NCBI RefSeq assembly: GCF_002878395.1
Contig: NC_061121.1
Coordinates: forward strand, 40,956,050 to 41,020,049
DNA: 64,000 nucleotides
Reading direction: 5' to 3'
DNA from: Capsicum annuum
Lineage: Eukaryota > Streptophyta > Magnoliopsida > Solanales > Solanaceae
Positions 41,038 to 53,761 of this stretch are shown here, in pieces. Every line of letters begins with the position of its first letter. Within the stretch, counting starts at the first letter, position 1. The notes under the pieces were generated by a model. The model had not been told where the DNA came from and did not search any database. It saw only the letters and a list, made by a program, of their open reading frames with translations. The translations under genes were made by a program, and so were the position numbers.

Positions 41038-42546
41038 GGGAGGCAACCCACGAATGTAATGTAATAGGTAATTTAATTTTTAGTGGTTAAAGGACAAGAA
41101 GAAAAATACAAAAATATAAGTCATGCCACAACCAATAATAAGGCACTTGGTGGGAGGCAACCCACTTTTACTTACAAGATTTTGTTATTTTTGATTAATA
41201 TGCAGAAATGAGGAACTTGATGGAGAAAAAGAAGATGGAAAAATGATGAATATGGGCCTTTGAGTAAGTAAATAGGTGATACATAGGGAGAAAAAGGTAA
41301 AGGGTAAGTAAAGATACAATAAGGTATGGGAAATTTAGCGGTAGAAAATTTTTAGGATGTAATTTCAAGTGGCTCGATGCTATCTTGGCACGTCGTATCG
41401 AGGTGCACCAATTCCACACTTAGAAAAATTTTCTAATGCTATTTCTAGTGGGTCGACGCAATTTTGACATGTCGCGTCGACCTTCAATGCGTTACATGAT
41501 GCGTCGCGTTAGTTTTTATGATGTTACACTTAGATAAATTTTTGGGGCAAAAATCCAGTGACACAACGCGAATTCAATGCATCACGTCTAATGCCCTATA
41601 GCGATACTTGATGCGTCATGTCGAACCATCATTTCTAGGTTACCTCTATAAATATAACCTTAACCCATTCCACCACTCATCTAACCCTAGCACTGCTACC
41701 GCCATTTTTTTCTATCAAGTAAAAAAGCAATTCCCTTATTGTTCTTCATCAAGTCAACAAGGTAAGTCATGTATTATTTTTAGTCTCTACTCAAAATTGC
41801 TTTGTATGGCAAACAATGCTTAGAATGCTAAATAGTTAGTGATAAATAGCATGACATGGTTTTGTTTTGTGAACTTGAGATGATAAATGACATGTTGAGG
41901 TGAATTAGTGACAATAATTGTGTAGGTTTGGAGTTTTCTTTGAACTTAAACTTGTAGATCTGTGGTGGTGGACTATTGAAACTTTGTTGACTTCTCTTAA
42001 TTCTTATTGTGTACTTGCATGAATGATATAAGATGTGCAGGGATTAGAGTGTTTATGTGAGTGCTAAATTGATAAAGTGAACTTTCAAATTTACTTAGTT
42101 TATAAATAAATGAGTTGTTTTGCTGAATCATGGGGGAATGTTTAATAAATTAGGATGTGTTTGATGCACTACGTGATAGCAAATAAGTGTGGGGTGAATA
42201 ACCATGTCACAACACCTTAGTGGTAGCTATGCATGACTAAAGTGAATGTTAATAAAAAAGGACAGAGTGCTCATGATTGAAGATATTTATGTGCAAATTG
42301 AGAAGTCATTAGTGATTGATGATTAGAGTGTGCACTGTAACAACTCCAAAATGCATTTTTGTGCTTATTATTGTATGACTGATTATAAGAATTGTGAATT
42401 AGAAAGGGAAAGTTTGAGTACCCTAGTGCATTCATATATAAAGCAGTGCTAGCAATTAAGTGTAGGGTAAATTTCACATTTAATGGTTGCTAGATTTGAA
42501 GGTGCTTGTTTTATATGTTTGTTGGTTGTTATATTTAATAGGTACA
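41038..42546 (+). other. A1 spacer between pol and the downstream gene
   Basis: It carries two GGGAGGCAACCC motifs (41038-41049 and 41152-41163), typical after pol in Athila elements. A GC-richer block of 'gtcgacgcaattttgacatgtcgcgtcgacc' type repeats (about 41370-41620) follows, then 'tataaatataacc' (about 41647), which could be an internal promoter. No coding domain. Confidence 0.6.
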
Positions 42547-42628
42547 ATGTCGAGCAGCCACCAACGAAGAAGCAAAGGTAAAAATACAGCTGGACCATTT
42601 GAGCCTAGGCTTAAGAGGAGTCGTGAAG
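42547..42628 (+). pseudogene. A1 downstream (env-position) gene, N-terminal stub
   Basis: 'MSSSHQRRSKGKNTAGPFEP' opens a frame in the position where Athila elements carry an extra gene after pol. After 27 codons it is cut by the 3' LTR end of A2 at 42629. The C-terminal part is at 58680-59235; the middle is missing. Confidence 0.6.
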
Positions 42629-44221
42629 TGACAACGCTCAAATTACACTCTTGAATGGATGTAAGCGATCGTTGTCAATATAAAACCCAACTAGTTTGGG
42701 GTCGAATCCCACAGAAAATATGGTGTGAACTCAAGTTATTTCCGATTTAATCCACTGATAGTTTGATGTTTCCTAAAATGAGGGGTTTATGTTTAACAAG
42801 TTGTTGTTTGTCAGTTTACTTTTAGTGTTCGTAAATCAAGAGTTTATGAAATAACCAGAATTATGTTCACTAGGGTTTTCGGCAGATGACTGATGCTAAA
42901 AGTGGTTCAATATTATCACGGTTGGTAGGATAACAAGCTATCTTTATCGATATTATGCTTAAATGTCTCTTAACCTACTTAAGCGTTTAACTCCTCAATC
43001 CTCTCGGACTTAGGGAATTTCTATTTACTGCCCAGATTCTACCTTAGGTTAACTAACCTTGTTACAATGCTGATTATTAAATGAAGTATTTCCGAGTCCC
43101 TGTTGATAATTTACTTCCTACTATATTTGATTTATTTCTCAAGAAAATTAAAGAAAGTGTGTCTACTGTTTGTAACCAACAGATGTTAATTAAAACTTCA
43201 GAATTATCAAGAGATCCTACCACCTATTGAATCTTGAATACTTAGCACCTCATCAAGACCTAACCCTAGATCCCATAATTCAGGTCAATGGAGTTTAACG
43301 ACTCATGATGCAATGAACGAAACACATAATTGAATTCATGATTTGAAAGATAAACTTACAAAGACGAATAATAACTAGTGAATCGTAGATTAGATCACAA
43401 AGGAGAATCCCAAAAATACTGATAATAATCTCTTGAAATAGTTGTGTTGTTAAAGTCTAGGAGTAGAGAGAGAAAATATCAGAGTATGTTGTCAAAACTC
43501 AAAGTGTCAAACAATGTCTCAAATCCCCCTAGAAAACCCTAAAACAAATCTTTAAATAGTTTACCCTAATTATGGAAACAAAATCAAGGTTACAGCTTTC
43601 CTCAGAATAGACGATGACATCCGTGATAGCTTATCAGGAGTCTGATGACTTATCACGAACGTCATCATATCCTCTTCATTTTTTGCTTTTGCTGTCTAAG
43701 ATTGACGACGATGATGATGGCTTATCAGGATTTAAACGGATTACCAAGAACATCGTCATATTCCTGCTCCAATTCTCATGTCCTTTCTACATATGATGGT
43801 AACTTGATGCCTTATCACCATTCTGACGGGCTATCATAAAATGTCGTCAACTCTTTTAGCTAAAACTTATCTTACTTTTAAGGTTGACGGCATTCCTGAC
43901 GACTTATCAGACACCTGGCAGCTTATCACAAAATGTCTTCACAACTTCCACTTTAGGCAAATTCTCTGTCTACTGATGACGACCAACCTAATAGCTTATC
44001 ACAGGGCTGATGACTTCTCACAAATTTCATCAACCATACTTGTGTTCAGATTTCTTCAAATTCTAACCTTTTTGCTTCCATTATTGTTGGTTCTCTATCA
44101 TATCAGCTTAAACTGCAAAAGCAAACATAAACTAATAAAAAATAACTAAAGTTGCTCAATACCTTACAATTATTTAGAGTTAAAAGCATCAAATGTGTTA
44201 GCATATGCTCGCACATCAACA
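42629..44221 (-). repeat. A2 3' LTR (about 1.6 kb)
   Basis: On the minus strand it begins TGTTGATGTGCGAGC directly after a purine-rich run (AAGTTGAGGGTG, 44222-44233 region) and ends GAGCGTTGTCA. Positions 43610-44060 hold repeated 'gatagcttatcac' / 'gacgtcatcat'-like blocks. The terminal segment near 42660-42710 ('aacccaactagtttggggtcgaatccca') is shared with the solo LTR end at about 55900-55987. Confidence 0.8.
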
Positions 44222-45589
44222 CCCTCAACTTAAAAGAATTGCTTGTCCTCAAGTAACCAAAACATAACTAAGAGAATACAAAGTACAATTTGGTAGCTAA
44301 CTACTTATATTAGTTCAGAATAATTTCACCATCTCCAAGGTCTGTCAATTTAAAACTCACTATTGATGTTTTGAAGAACAACCATGCAACTCACAAGCAT
44401 CAAGATACAGCAAAAATTCAGCAATAACAATCATGCCATACCAAGATCACACTATCTGAACAAGTCAGTGACTTAGCAACATACCCAATGTGCCCTCACA
44501 ACAAAGAAATCTCTTTTTCACTCATATCCGAATTCACATACATAAACATAGGGAAAATCACAAGACTCACTCTCAGAATAAAGTTCCAAACACTGCATGT
44601 AAAATGCCAGAGGATTTCCCTTGTAGTCAGTACCCAAGTCTTTAGACAGGTTAGTTAGGATCACTATAGGACTTTTCTTAAGCTTGTAATATAGGTCAGG
44701 GTTGGTATGATATTCATGGATATTTTAGAGTGACTATACCTCCTTGAACTACACTAAACTCTTAGGGTTTCACTTATCAACCTTCTTTTCTTCTTCTCTT
44801 TTATAGATCACACATGCTCAAGATGGATGCGGTCTTTTCAATCATCATATTATCCTTTTATCATCTTTAACACAACATTCTCTTTTCTTATTCCTTTTTC
44901 ATTGCCCCTAAATTTTTTTTCTTTTCTCTTATTCTACCTCTCTTTATGTTCATTTTGCTTCATAAACCCTTATAATAGCCAACCTCAACTTAGGCTATTT
45001 GCCTAAGTCAAGGTGTACAATTTCCAAGGAGGACTAGGGCCAAATAGGTTCATTGTAAGGTAATCGGGAAGGTGAGGTTTCACAGAAAGAAATAGGCATA
45101 TAGGCTTAAATCAGGGATCAAGGGATATTATTCACATTGGGAAGGTCATTTAGGTTGAAAGTGAGTTAGAATCAAACGTGGCCTATAATCTTTTTCTAAT
45201 CCCTATCTTACAACCTAGGTAGGACTAACTGGGAAAGTTCTAGATTCGGCACACAGTTGGAGCTGAGTAAGACCTCACACACACATGGGACACAAGTACA
45301 TTGCATATCACTACTTATTCGATTCATGCAATTTGTTCATCAAAAATCATCAAGCTGCCAGACTAATGCCATAAAAAGTGTACCGAAGTCACAAATGAAT
45401 GCAATTCACATAGTTATACACTCCGATTAATGAAGAGGTGCTCAAAAGTCACAAAACAAGCTAACTACCTCAAGTACCTGTATTACTCCTAATTATCTAC
45501 CAAAAATTATTACAACATCTTACCCTACACCCTCAACTTAAAATTGAAAATAAAGCTAAACTAAGGGTTAGAGTATACCTATAATGAAT
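44222..45589 (-). other. A2 3' spacer between downstream gene and LTR
   Basis: 1.4 kb without coding similarity; a purine tract lies at its LTR end. Consistent with the long untranslated spacer seen in the same place in A1 (59236-61020). Confidence 0.5.
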
Positions 45590-46329
45590 CAAGCTTGGGG
45601 GTCATAGGTTTCTGACCCTGCTCCTGCTTTACCTACTACCTTCTCTCCATCAAGAGCTTCTGGCCTTACAGTGGTAGGGGGTCTGCTAGATGAGGCATCT
45701 ACAACCCTGGCTTTTAAAGCCTCCTCCCATCTCTTATTATCCGCTAGGGACTCTATTCTTCCTTTCTTTAACTCTTCTTTTTTGGCCTTCTTTTTCATCT
45801 TTTTTTCAGTCTTCTTTCTTCCTCGCTGTTAGGGTGTTCTCTCTTATCTTTTCCCTTCTTCTTATTTTTCTTTGGTGAATCTCAAATGGGGTCAAGCATT
45901 AGAATTTCTTCCTCTGATTCATGCATAGCCAGATCTATCGACACCATAAATTGATACTGCTGCAACACCCCAACATCTGCCTTTACCTTATTCAAAGCTA
46001 CTCTAAATTTAGCTAGATTAGCCCTTGACATTTATTTTACCTGTGCATCAAATTATCTTCTCAAACCTGCAACCTGTCCAGGTAAAGTCACAAAAAGCTA
46101 AAGAAAAGCCTTGATTCTCTTGTCTACTACAGCGACAAACTATTTGGCAAAGGCATGTAGCTGTGCCTCACACCATTTAGCTTGTTTGGCCTCTTTTCTG
46201 ATATCAATTGGATGAAATGCAAATCCTACTGATGCTGTAGGAGCTGAAGAATTGGGTTCATTCTCAGGAACTGAACGTCCTGTGCTGAAAAGTTAGCTTC
46301 GCAGTCTCAGAATCTTGCACTTCCACATT
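45590..46329 (-). pseudogene. A2 downstream gene, C-terminal part
   Basis: The minus-strand frame reads 'NEPNSSAPTASVGFAFHP', 'AKWCEAQLHAFAKQFVAVVD', then a Lys/Glu-rich tail ('MKKKAKKEELKKGRIESL') to about 45590. This is the C-terminal, low-complexity half of the plant retrotransposon protein sometimes labelled 'putative plant transposon protein'. It joins in sense with 53762 once the chromovirus is ignored. Several stops. Confidence 0.6.
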
Positions 46330-46643
46330 AGTAGAGGTTTATCAGACTAGTCATCAGATTATCAACACTTTGAGATTTTCTTTGATTTGTAGTTTTTTCA
46401 GACCAAGTATTTCATTCGTATTTCTCATTTTATGATGTCATAATGTTGAGTTCATTTTTTTTATCTTTAAGTAAGCTAATATATGAAATAGAAGGATCAA
46501 AGGGTTAGATTGGGGCAGCCTTAAGCACCGTGTGATATTTTAGGACCCAGTTGCGGGGCGTTACATATCTTTGCACCTCTATCAAGTCTCAGTCCTGGAT
46601 AATTTTCATCATACCGTATGGGGTTGTGTTTTTCGGGCAGGGA
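46330..46643 (+). repeat. Duplicated LTR end plus flanking A2 sequence, left copy
   Basis: Matches 53519-53842: the final LTR portion ending GCGTTACA, then 'gcacctctatcaagtctcagtc' and 'ggggttgtg...ggcaggga' from the A2 gene. About 90% identical by eye. After 46643 the chromovirus gag region starts. Confidence 0.88.
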
Positions 46644-47745
46644 CCTTAGCCCGCTGATCCTCTAAATGAAAATGTGTTCCACGTCGAATTCAGGGCAACC
46701 TTCCAGGCACTGGCCCAAGCTGTCACTGTCCAGGACAATTAGGCCGCAGTTTCTTAGCAGTAGTGAGGTGGCCTAGATGCTGCCATAATTCTTGACTTTA
46801 TGCGGATGAGTCCGCTAGAGTTTTATGGGTCAAAGGCAGAGGAAGACCCGCAGTTATATCTTGAGGTGATAAGGAAGATAACACAGGTAATGCATGTGTC
46901 TGAAGAAGAGTGTGTGGAGTTAGTATCTTACAGGTTAAAAGACATTGGGTATGACTGGGTTGTTTTTTAGTGAAGGGCAGAGGGGAGGATGACGCTCCCA
47001 TTACCCGACAGATGTTGCAAGATGCATTTTTTGATAGGTTCTTTCCTTTAGAGTTAAGAGAAGTGAAGATTGAAGAGTTTATAAACTTGAGATAGGGCTC
47101 CATGACTGTTAAGAAGTACTGTTTAAAGTTTAATCAGCTAGCAAAATATGTGCCTGACTTGATCTCCGATGCCGAACTGGTATGAAAAAGTTTATGACAG
47201 TTGTGTCAGGCTTAGCACTGAAAGAATGCCGCACTGCTATGTTGAACAACAAGATGGATTTGTCTAGGCTGATGATCTATGTGCAACAAATAGAGAAGGA
47301 TAAGATAAGGGAAGGAGATAGAGCGAGAGGTAACAAAAGAGCCTGGTCTGAACAGCATGAGTACGATTAGGCTTGATCCTAGGGAGGGAACTATCCTCAG
47401 TTCCAGAGTTTTTCTTTTATGCCAGCACCCTCATTTGCTAGTGCCCCAGTGCCTAAAGGTAGGCCAGAGTAGGGAAATAGGTCTTCTATGTCCATGCCAC
47501 AACAGAGTGTAAGCAGCAAGCCCAACTTTCCTCCTTATGCCTATGGTAGGATCCATCCAAGTGAGTGTTTGGCTGAACAACGTGGTTTTTTAGGTATGGC
47601 AAGATAGGCCACAGGCTTAGAGAGTGTCCACATACCAGGAAGGGAAACAGAGATACCCAGCCCCAGACCCAGGCCACTAGTGCATCAGCTTCCGCAGCCT
47701 GTCCAGCTCCTCCTCAGGGCACTTTTTTTAGTATTACTGATGGTC
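46644..47745 (+). pseudogene. Chromovirus gag
   Basis: Capsid region: 'RMSPLEFYGSKAEEDPQLYLE', 'VMHVSEEECVELVSYRLKD', 'LNNKMDLSRLMIYVQQIEKDK'. A zinc knuckle region comes at about 47590 ('GKIGHRLRECPHTR', first Cys in another frame). Several stops and one or more frameshifts. Confidence 0.85.
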
Positions 47746-47799
47746 AACACCAAAATAGGTTCTATGCCCTACCTTCCCGGCATGAGCAGGAGGACTCTT

Positions 47800-48160
47800 C
47801 TGATGTTGTTACTGGTATGGCCATGTATTTCATTTTGATGTATATGTGTTATTAGACCCCGGGTCAAGTTTTTCTTATGTGACCCCACTTGTTGTAGTGA
47901 AGTTTTAGAAGAGTCCCAAAATTATTTCTGAGCCTATTCTAATTTCTACCCCAGTAGGGAAGTTTATTGTTGCTAAGCAAGTGTATAAGAATTGTCCTAT
48001 TACAATCCTTCATAGAGTCATACTTGCTGATTTGATAGAGTTAGAGATGGTTGATTTTGATGTTATCCTGGGTATGGACTGGCTTCACTCCTGCTATACA
48101 TCTATAGATTGTCGTACTCGTGTAGTCAAATTTTAGTTTCCTAATAAACTAGTTTTTGAG
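47800..48160 (+). pseudogene. Chromovirus protease
   Basis: 'YVLLDPGSSFSYVTP' near 47850 holds the active-site Asp (Asp-Pro-Gly-Ser) and 'FDVILGMDWLHSC' near 48060-48095 the second motif. Stops at about 47907 and 48134. Confidence 0.85.
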
Positions 48161-49700
48161 TGGTCAGAGGGTTCAGTACCTCCCAAGAGTCATTTTATTT
48201 CTTATCTCAAAGCCAAGAAGCTTATATCTAAGGGTTGCTTTTATCACTTGTTTAGAGTTAAGGACACTAAGTCTGAAACCCCAAGTATCCATTCAGTCAA
48301 CGTTGTCAATAAGTTTCCTGACGTCTTTCCAAAAGATCTCCCAAGGGTACCTCTCAATAGAGAGATAGAATTTAGGATCGATCTTCTTCTCGACACTCCG
48401 CCTATTTCCATTCCTCCCTACTATATGGCACCTGCAGAACTTAAGAAGTTGAAAAACCAACTCAAATATCTCTTAGACAAAGGTTTTATAAGGCCTAGTG
48501 TATCTCCTTGGGGCGTACCTGTTCTTTTCATGCAAAAGAAAGATGGTTCTTTGCATATATGCATTGACTATCGTCAGCTTAATAAGGTCATAATCAAGAA
48601 CAGGTACCTTTTTCTGAGAATAGATGATTTGTTTGATCAGTTGCAAGGTGCAAGTTATTTCTCCAAGATAGACCATAGATCCGACTATCACCAACTTAAA
48701 GTAAGGGGGTGTGATTTCCTGAAGATATCCTTCCAAACCGGCTATGGTCATTTTGAGTTTCTTACCATGTCTTTCGGGCTAAATAACACCCCAGCAACTT
48801 TCATGGACCTTATGAATTGAGTTTTTAAGCCATATCTTGATATGTTCGTCTTTGTGTTTATCGACGATGTCCTTGTGTATTCTCGAAGTGAGGGTGATCA
48901 TGCAGACCATCTTACAATTGTCTTAAAAAATCTTAGAGATCATAAGTTGTTCGCCAAATTCAGTAAGTGTGAGTTTTGGCTAAGGTTCGTAGCATTTCTG
49001 GGTCATATTATTTTAGCTGAAGGTATTAGAGTTAATCCTCAAAAGACAGAAATTGTAAGAAATTAGCCTAGGCCTATCTCTCCGTCTAATATTAGAAGTT
49101 TTGAGGGTCTAGCAGGCTATTACCATCATTTTTTGAAGGGTTCTCTTTCATTGCATCTCCTATGACTCGATTGACCCAAAAAAAGTTAAGTTCCTTGGTC
49201 GGATTCCTGTGAGAATAGTTTTCAGGAGTTGAAGACTTGACTCACTTCCACTCCTATGTTGACTTTACCTAATGATGTAGATTGTTTTGTGGCATACTGT
49301 GATGCTTCAAGAGTTGGTTTGGAAGTGTGTTAATACAGAGGGGTAAAGTTATAGCCTATGCTTCTAGACAGTTGAAACCTCATGAGAAGAATTACCTAAC
49401 CCATGACTTAGAGTTGGTTGTTGTAGTGTTTGCTCTGAAAATTTGGAGACATTATTTGTATGGTATGTATGTTGATGTTTTTACTAATAACAAAAGCCTG
49501 TAGTATGTGTTGGATCAGAAGGAGTTGAATCTTAGAAAGTGGAGGTGGTTAGAATTATTAAAAGACTATGATATGAGCATTTTGTATCATCCGAGCAAGG
49601 CCAATGTTGTGGCAGATACCCTTAGCAGGATGTCTATGGGTAGTATTTTGTATGTGGAAGAAGGTAAGAAAGAGTTAGCTCATGATATTCATCGTCTGGC
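48161..49700 (+). pseudogene. Chromovirus reverse transcriptase and RNase H
   Basis: A long open part at 48248-48820 has '[16 protein letters not shown]', '[20 protein letters not shown]', '[11 protein letters not shown]', '[14 protein letters not shown]' and '[17 protein letters not shown]'. After one stop, 48842-49066 has '[11 protein letters not shown]' (catalytic Asp pair intact) and 'FLGHII'. RNase H is more decayed: '[10 protein letters not shown]', '[15 protein letters not shown]', '[15 protein letters not shown]'. Confidence 0.92.
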
Positions 49701-49799
49701 TAGACTGGGTGTTAAGTTGCTTGATTTCACTAAGGGAAATATTTTGGTGTAGAGTAGTTCCGAATCGTCTTTGGTTTCGGAAGTGAAGGAGAAGTAAGA

Positions 49800-51190
49800 C
49801 TTAGATGCTAGCTTGGTCAGACTGAAGGAGTTAGTCAAGGATGAAAAGATAGATGTTTTGTCTCAAAGGGGAGATGGGGTGTTGAGGTTACAGGGTAGAT
49901 TATGTGTTCCTAATATTGGTGATCTGAGGTAGAGAATTATGGCTAAAGCACATGGTGCGCGGTATTTTATTCATCCCTGCACTACCAAGATATACCGTGA
50001 CTTGCGAAAATCTATTAGTGGTGTGGTATGAAGAAGGATATAGCTGATTTTGTGGCAAAGTGTGCAATATGTCAATAGGTTAAAGTTGAGCACTAAAGAC
50101 CTGGTGGTGTGATGCAAGAGTTTAGTATTCCAAATTGGAAGTAGGAAGAGATAAATATGGATTTTGTGGCTAGCTTACCTCTTTCCCGACACCATCATGA
50201 TTCTATCTGGGTTGTTGTCGACAGGCTAACTAAGTCAGTGCATTTCTTGCCTATGCACACACCTTATACAGCTGAGGACTATGCTAGATTGTATATTCAG
50301 GAGTTGGTCAGGTTGCATGGAGTTCCTTTGTCTATTATTTTGGATAAGGGTACTCAGTTCACTTCTCAGTTTTGGAGAGAGTTTCAGAAGGGTCTTGGTA
50401 CCCAAGTTCATATGAGTTCCTCTTTTCATCCGTAGATAGATAGTCAGGCTGAGAGGACTATCCAAACTTTGGAGGACATGTTGAGGGTGTGTGCCTTTGA
50501 TTTCAAATGTAGTTCGGATGAGCATTTGCAGTTGATAGAGTTTGCTTACAACAATAGTTACCATGCTAGTATCAAGATGGCACCATTCGAGGCATTATAT
50601 GGTAGGAGATGTAGATCACCCATAGGTTGGTTCGAAGTGGGTGAAGCTACTTTAGTTGGACCTGATGTAGTATTTGAGGAAATAGAGAAGGTGAAGTTGA
50701 TTAGAGAAAGGTTAAAGATAGCTCTGAGTTGTCAAAAGTCATATGTAGATGTGACACGAAAAGACCTTGAGTTCAAAGTTAATGATTTGGTGTATCTGAA
50801 AATTTCGCCTACGAAAGGGGTAAAAATATTTGGGAAGAAAGGGAAACTTAGTCCCCGTTACGTTGGCCCTTACACAATTCTCATCCGTATTGGGAATGTA
50901 GCCTATAAAGTTGAGCTGCCTACAGAGTTGTCAGCTGTTCATCCTATTTTTCTTAGGAAGCATATTGGAGATTCTATCGTTGTTGATTCTTTAGATAGCT
51001 TAGATGTTTAGAATAACCTTTCGTTTGATGAGGTTCCAGTTGAGATCCTAGATTACCAAGTCCGTAGACTAAGGAACAAAGAAGTTCCATTGGTCAAGGT
51101 TTTATGGCGGAACCAATCAGTTGAGGGTGCTACTTGGGAATCCGAAGCAGATATGCAATCCAAGTACCCACACCTCTTCTTCACAAGTTC
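49800..51190 (+). pseudogene. Chromovirus integrase with chromo-like C-terminus
   Basis: The zinc-finger region is near 49950-50090. The core at 50157-50435 has 'MDFVASLPLSRHHHDSIWVV', 'VDRLTKSVHFLP' and 'KGTQFTSQFW'. 50469-51011 has 'IEFAYNNSYHASIKMAPFEA', 'ALYGRRCRSPIGW' and 'KLSPRYVGPYTIL'. 51050-51185 has 'VKVLWRNQSVEGATWESEAD' and 'YPHLF', the chromodomain-type tail that targets insertion in related families. Stops at about 50433 and 51010. Confidence 0.9.
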
Positions 51191-51400
51191 AGAGCAAGCC
51201 GAAGGTATTACTTTTTCATAATTTAGCCCCAATCTAACCAAAGATTCAGCTATATAGCTATTTTATTGCAAATTTGTGCACTCTCAAAAATACTTGAAAG
51301 TTTAGAATGACTTAGATTCAATTCAGAGAACTATTCCAACTATGCATCCTCAGTTTTTTTTCATTCCCAGATTGACTAGTGACATTCGAGGATGAATGTT

Positions 51401-52709
51401 TCCAAGGGGGAGATATTGTAATACCCTGAGAATTTCAACTAATAGTAGAACCTTGTTTCAAGCTCACTAGAAATAAAATTAGTGATTTGGTAGCTACATG
51501 ATCTATCTTGATGAGTATTAGGCCCTCAAAAGTGTCCTAGCTATTAGGAGAATCAAAACATTCCTTGCCGATTGAATTCTTGAGATGGATATTGGTATGA
51601 TCAAATTTAAACGAGAATATGTCTTGTTATACTATGAAATTCTGAGCTCATGACCCACCAAAAGATAGATAATTGAATTATCTTTCCAATGATACCAATT
51701 TCGCCAAAATCCATTATCGGAGAAAAGAGTTATGCCCATTTTACTCCAGCGTATCAGCCAGGAAATTTCGTGGTGGCATTTTGTGACGACTTGTCACAAG
51801 CCCGACGGATTGTCACAGAATGTCGTCACCATAAGCAGAAAGTCACAAATCCAACATTTTGTGATGACTTGTCACAAGTTTGACGGCTTGTCACAAAATG
51901 TCGTCAACCTTAAGCCGAAAATCATAAAATTCACCCTTTTTTGACGACATTTCATGATGACTTTTCACAAGTATGACGACTTGTCACGAATGTCATCATC
52001 TATTTTTTTCAGCAATTTAATGACGTTTTTACAAGGGTATTTTGGTCTTTTTCCTTCACTTCCCATGACTTATAACCCTCATAGAACGTACTTTCTTCTA
52101 TTTCTCTTTAATTAAACATCTCAAAATTTTCTGCACACCTTCAACCACAAGGTTAGGGTTTCAACATAAAAACCCAATTATCTAGAGATTCTATAGTGAG
52201 AATTCAATAATTCTTGCATATTTGAATTCCACATTAAGAGGGCTAGGAGGAACACCCAATAATGTTAATAACCTTATGAAATTTTTGAAGTTATCCAAAA
52301 GCTTTAAGTTTAAGGTATGTGGTTTTGAACAAGAACACCCTTTTGTTCTTATGCCCAAAATTTATATATTTTCGTAAAGTATTTCGTAAATTCATGGAGA
52401 ATTCCTATCATGTTATTATATTGTGAGGTTTATGAAACTATGTCTTACCCATGCTTTGAGTTGTAATATTATTATGCATATTAATGTTTTAAATTGTCAA
52501 TTTATGGTTAAGTTGCATAATTCAACGTCTATATCATGTTTTGAGAATTTCAAGTCCTATTGTTACGAATTGAACCTTATGGTTAAAGCATGAGTTTGAG
52601 AATGAGATGTTAGCGATTTTAAAAGAATATGAAGAAGTGAGTTTTGATTGTAAGTTAAGATAGAAATCCACATCCTTGAGTTTGAAGTAAAGGGATGCGT
52701 TTTGGCTCC

Positions 52710-52760
<51 letters not shown>

Positions 52761-53761
52761 AATTGTTTTAAGGTGGATTTTCTAAAGTTCTGAGCTAAGT
52801 AAGGGAGTAGTATTTAGCATCGAGTTAGGCTTGATTCCTAGGTTTTATACCCTAAGTGGGTTAAGATAGTGATCACTAAAGTTAAGGTTTTATCTGATGG
52901 CAAGGATAGAACAACTCTCCCCAACGTGGGTAAGACGGTGGACTTCATGTAGCTCACATGGCTTATGTCGGTTTAGAGAAACTCCTTAAGTTCCTAAAGT
53001 TCTCTAAGTTCTAAAGTCTTCCAAGTTTCAAAGAGTTTTAGTCTTAAAGTTATAAAGTTTTGAAAGTATGTATTTTTGAAAGCTATGGTCCTAATAATTT
53101 CAGGTGTCATTATAATTTGAGGTTTTAAGTAAAAGCATGATGATTTATGAGTCTTATGGCATATATTTATTTCAAACTATGTGAGTATGTTTTACACTAT
53201 GCAGGTTTTCTATAAAAGCTTATGATATTAAGTATTTTAATTGCACACTCCCCTATATGCTTAGTACACTCCCAAAGTACTAACCCACATATTTTGTCTG
53301 TGTGCCATATATTCTCATAATGTAGATTCATTTGCTCAGTCTAAGCCTCACCAGTGATCCTTTCGAGCACTCCTATCTACATATCAGCTGTGGTGAGTCC
53401 TCATGTTTTGTGGATCGATTATTCTTAGACTTCTAATTTTATTTAGTAGTTGTTTAATTCTTGTTAGTTAAGTATGAGTCTGTTGGGGACCTGTCCCAAT
53501 GGCTCTCTAGTTTGGAGTAGTAGAGGTTTGTCAGACTAGTCATCAAATTATTAGTACTTTGAGATTTTCTTTGAGTTGTAGTTTGTTTAGACCAAGTATT
53601 TCATTAATATTTCTCATTTTATGATGTCACAGTGTTGAGTTCATTTTTTCTATCTTTAAGTAAGATAATATATGAAGTAGAAGGGTCAAAGGGTTAGCTT
53701 GGGGCTACTTGTAGCCTTAAGCACCGTGTGACGTTTTGCGACCCGATTGCGAGGCGTTACA
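51401..53761 (+). repeat. Chromovirus 3' LTR (51417-53761) with purine tract
   Basis: The tract 'ccaagggggagata' precedes TGTAATACCC; the LTR ends GGCGTTACA. At 51780-52010 about three 85-base blocks alternate 'gacgacttgtcacaag' with 'aatgtcgtca'. A (TA)n run of about 40 bases lies at 52715-52754. Confidence 0.9.

Larger units (their letters stand above)
46330..53761 (+). mobile_element. Chromovirus (Del/Tekay-like Ty3/gypsy) inserted in A2
   Basis: Gag, protease, RT, RNase H, integrase and chromo-like C-terminus in order, then a purine tract and a complete 2.35-kb 3' LTR. Only the last about 236 bases of a 5'-side LTR copy are present (46330-46565). It is followed not by a primer site but by 78 bases that duplicate the sequence flanking the 3' LTR (53762-53842). 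A rearrangement has therefore replaced the 5' end. All genes carry stops. Confidence 0.88.

Noticed and set aside
43614..44149. Overlapping short frames in the A2 LTR
   Set aside because: They lie inside repeated LTR blocks; no domain, and the repeats explain the open frames.
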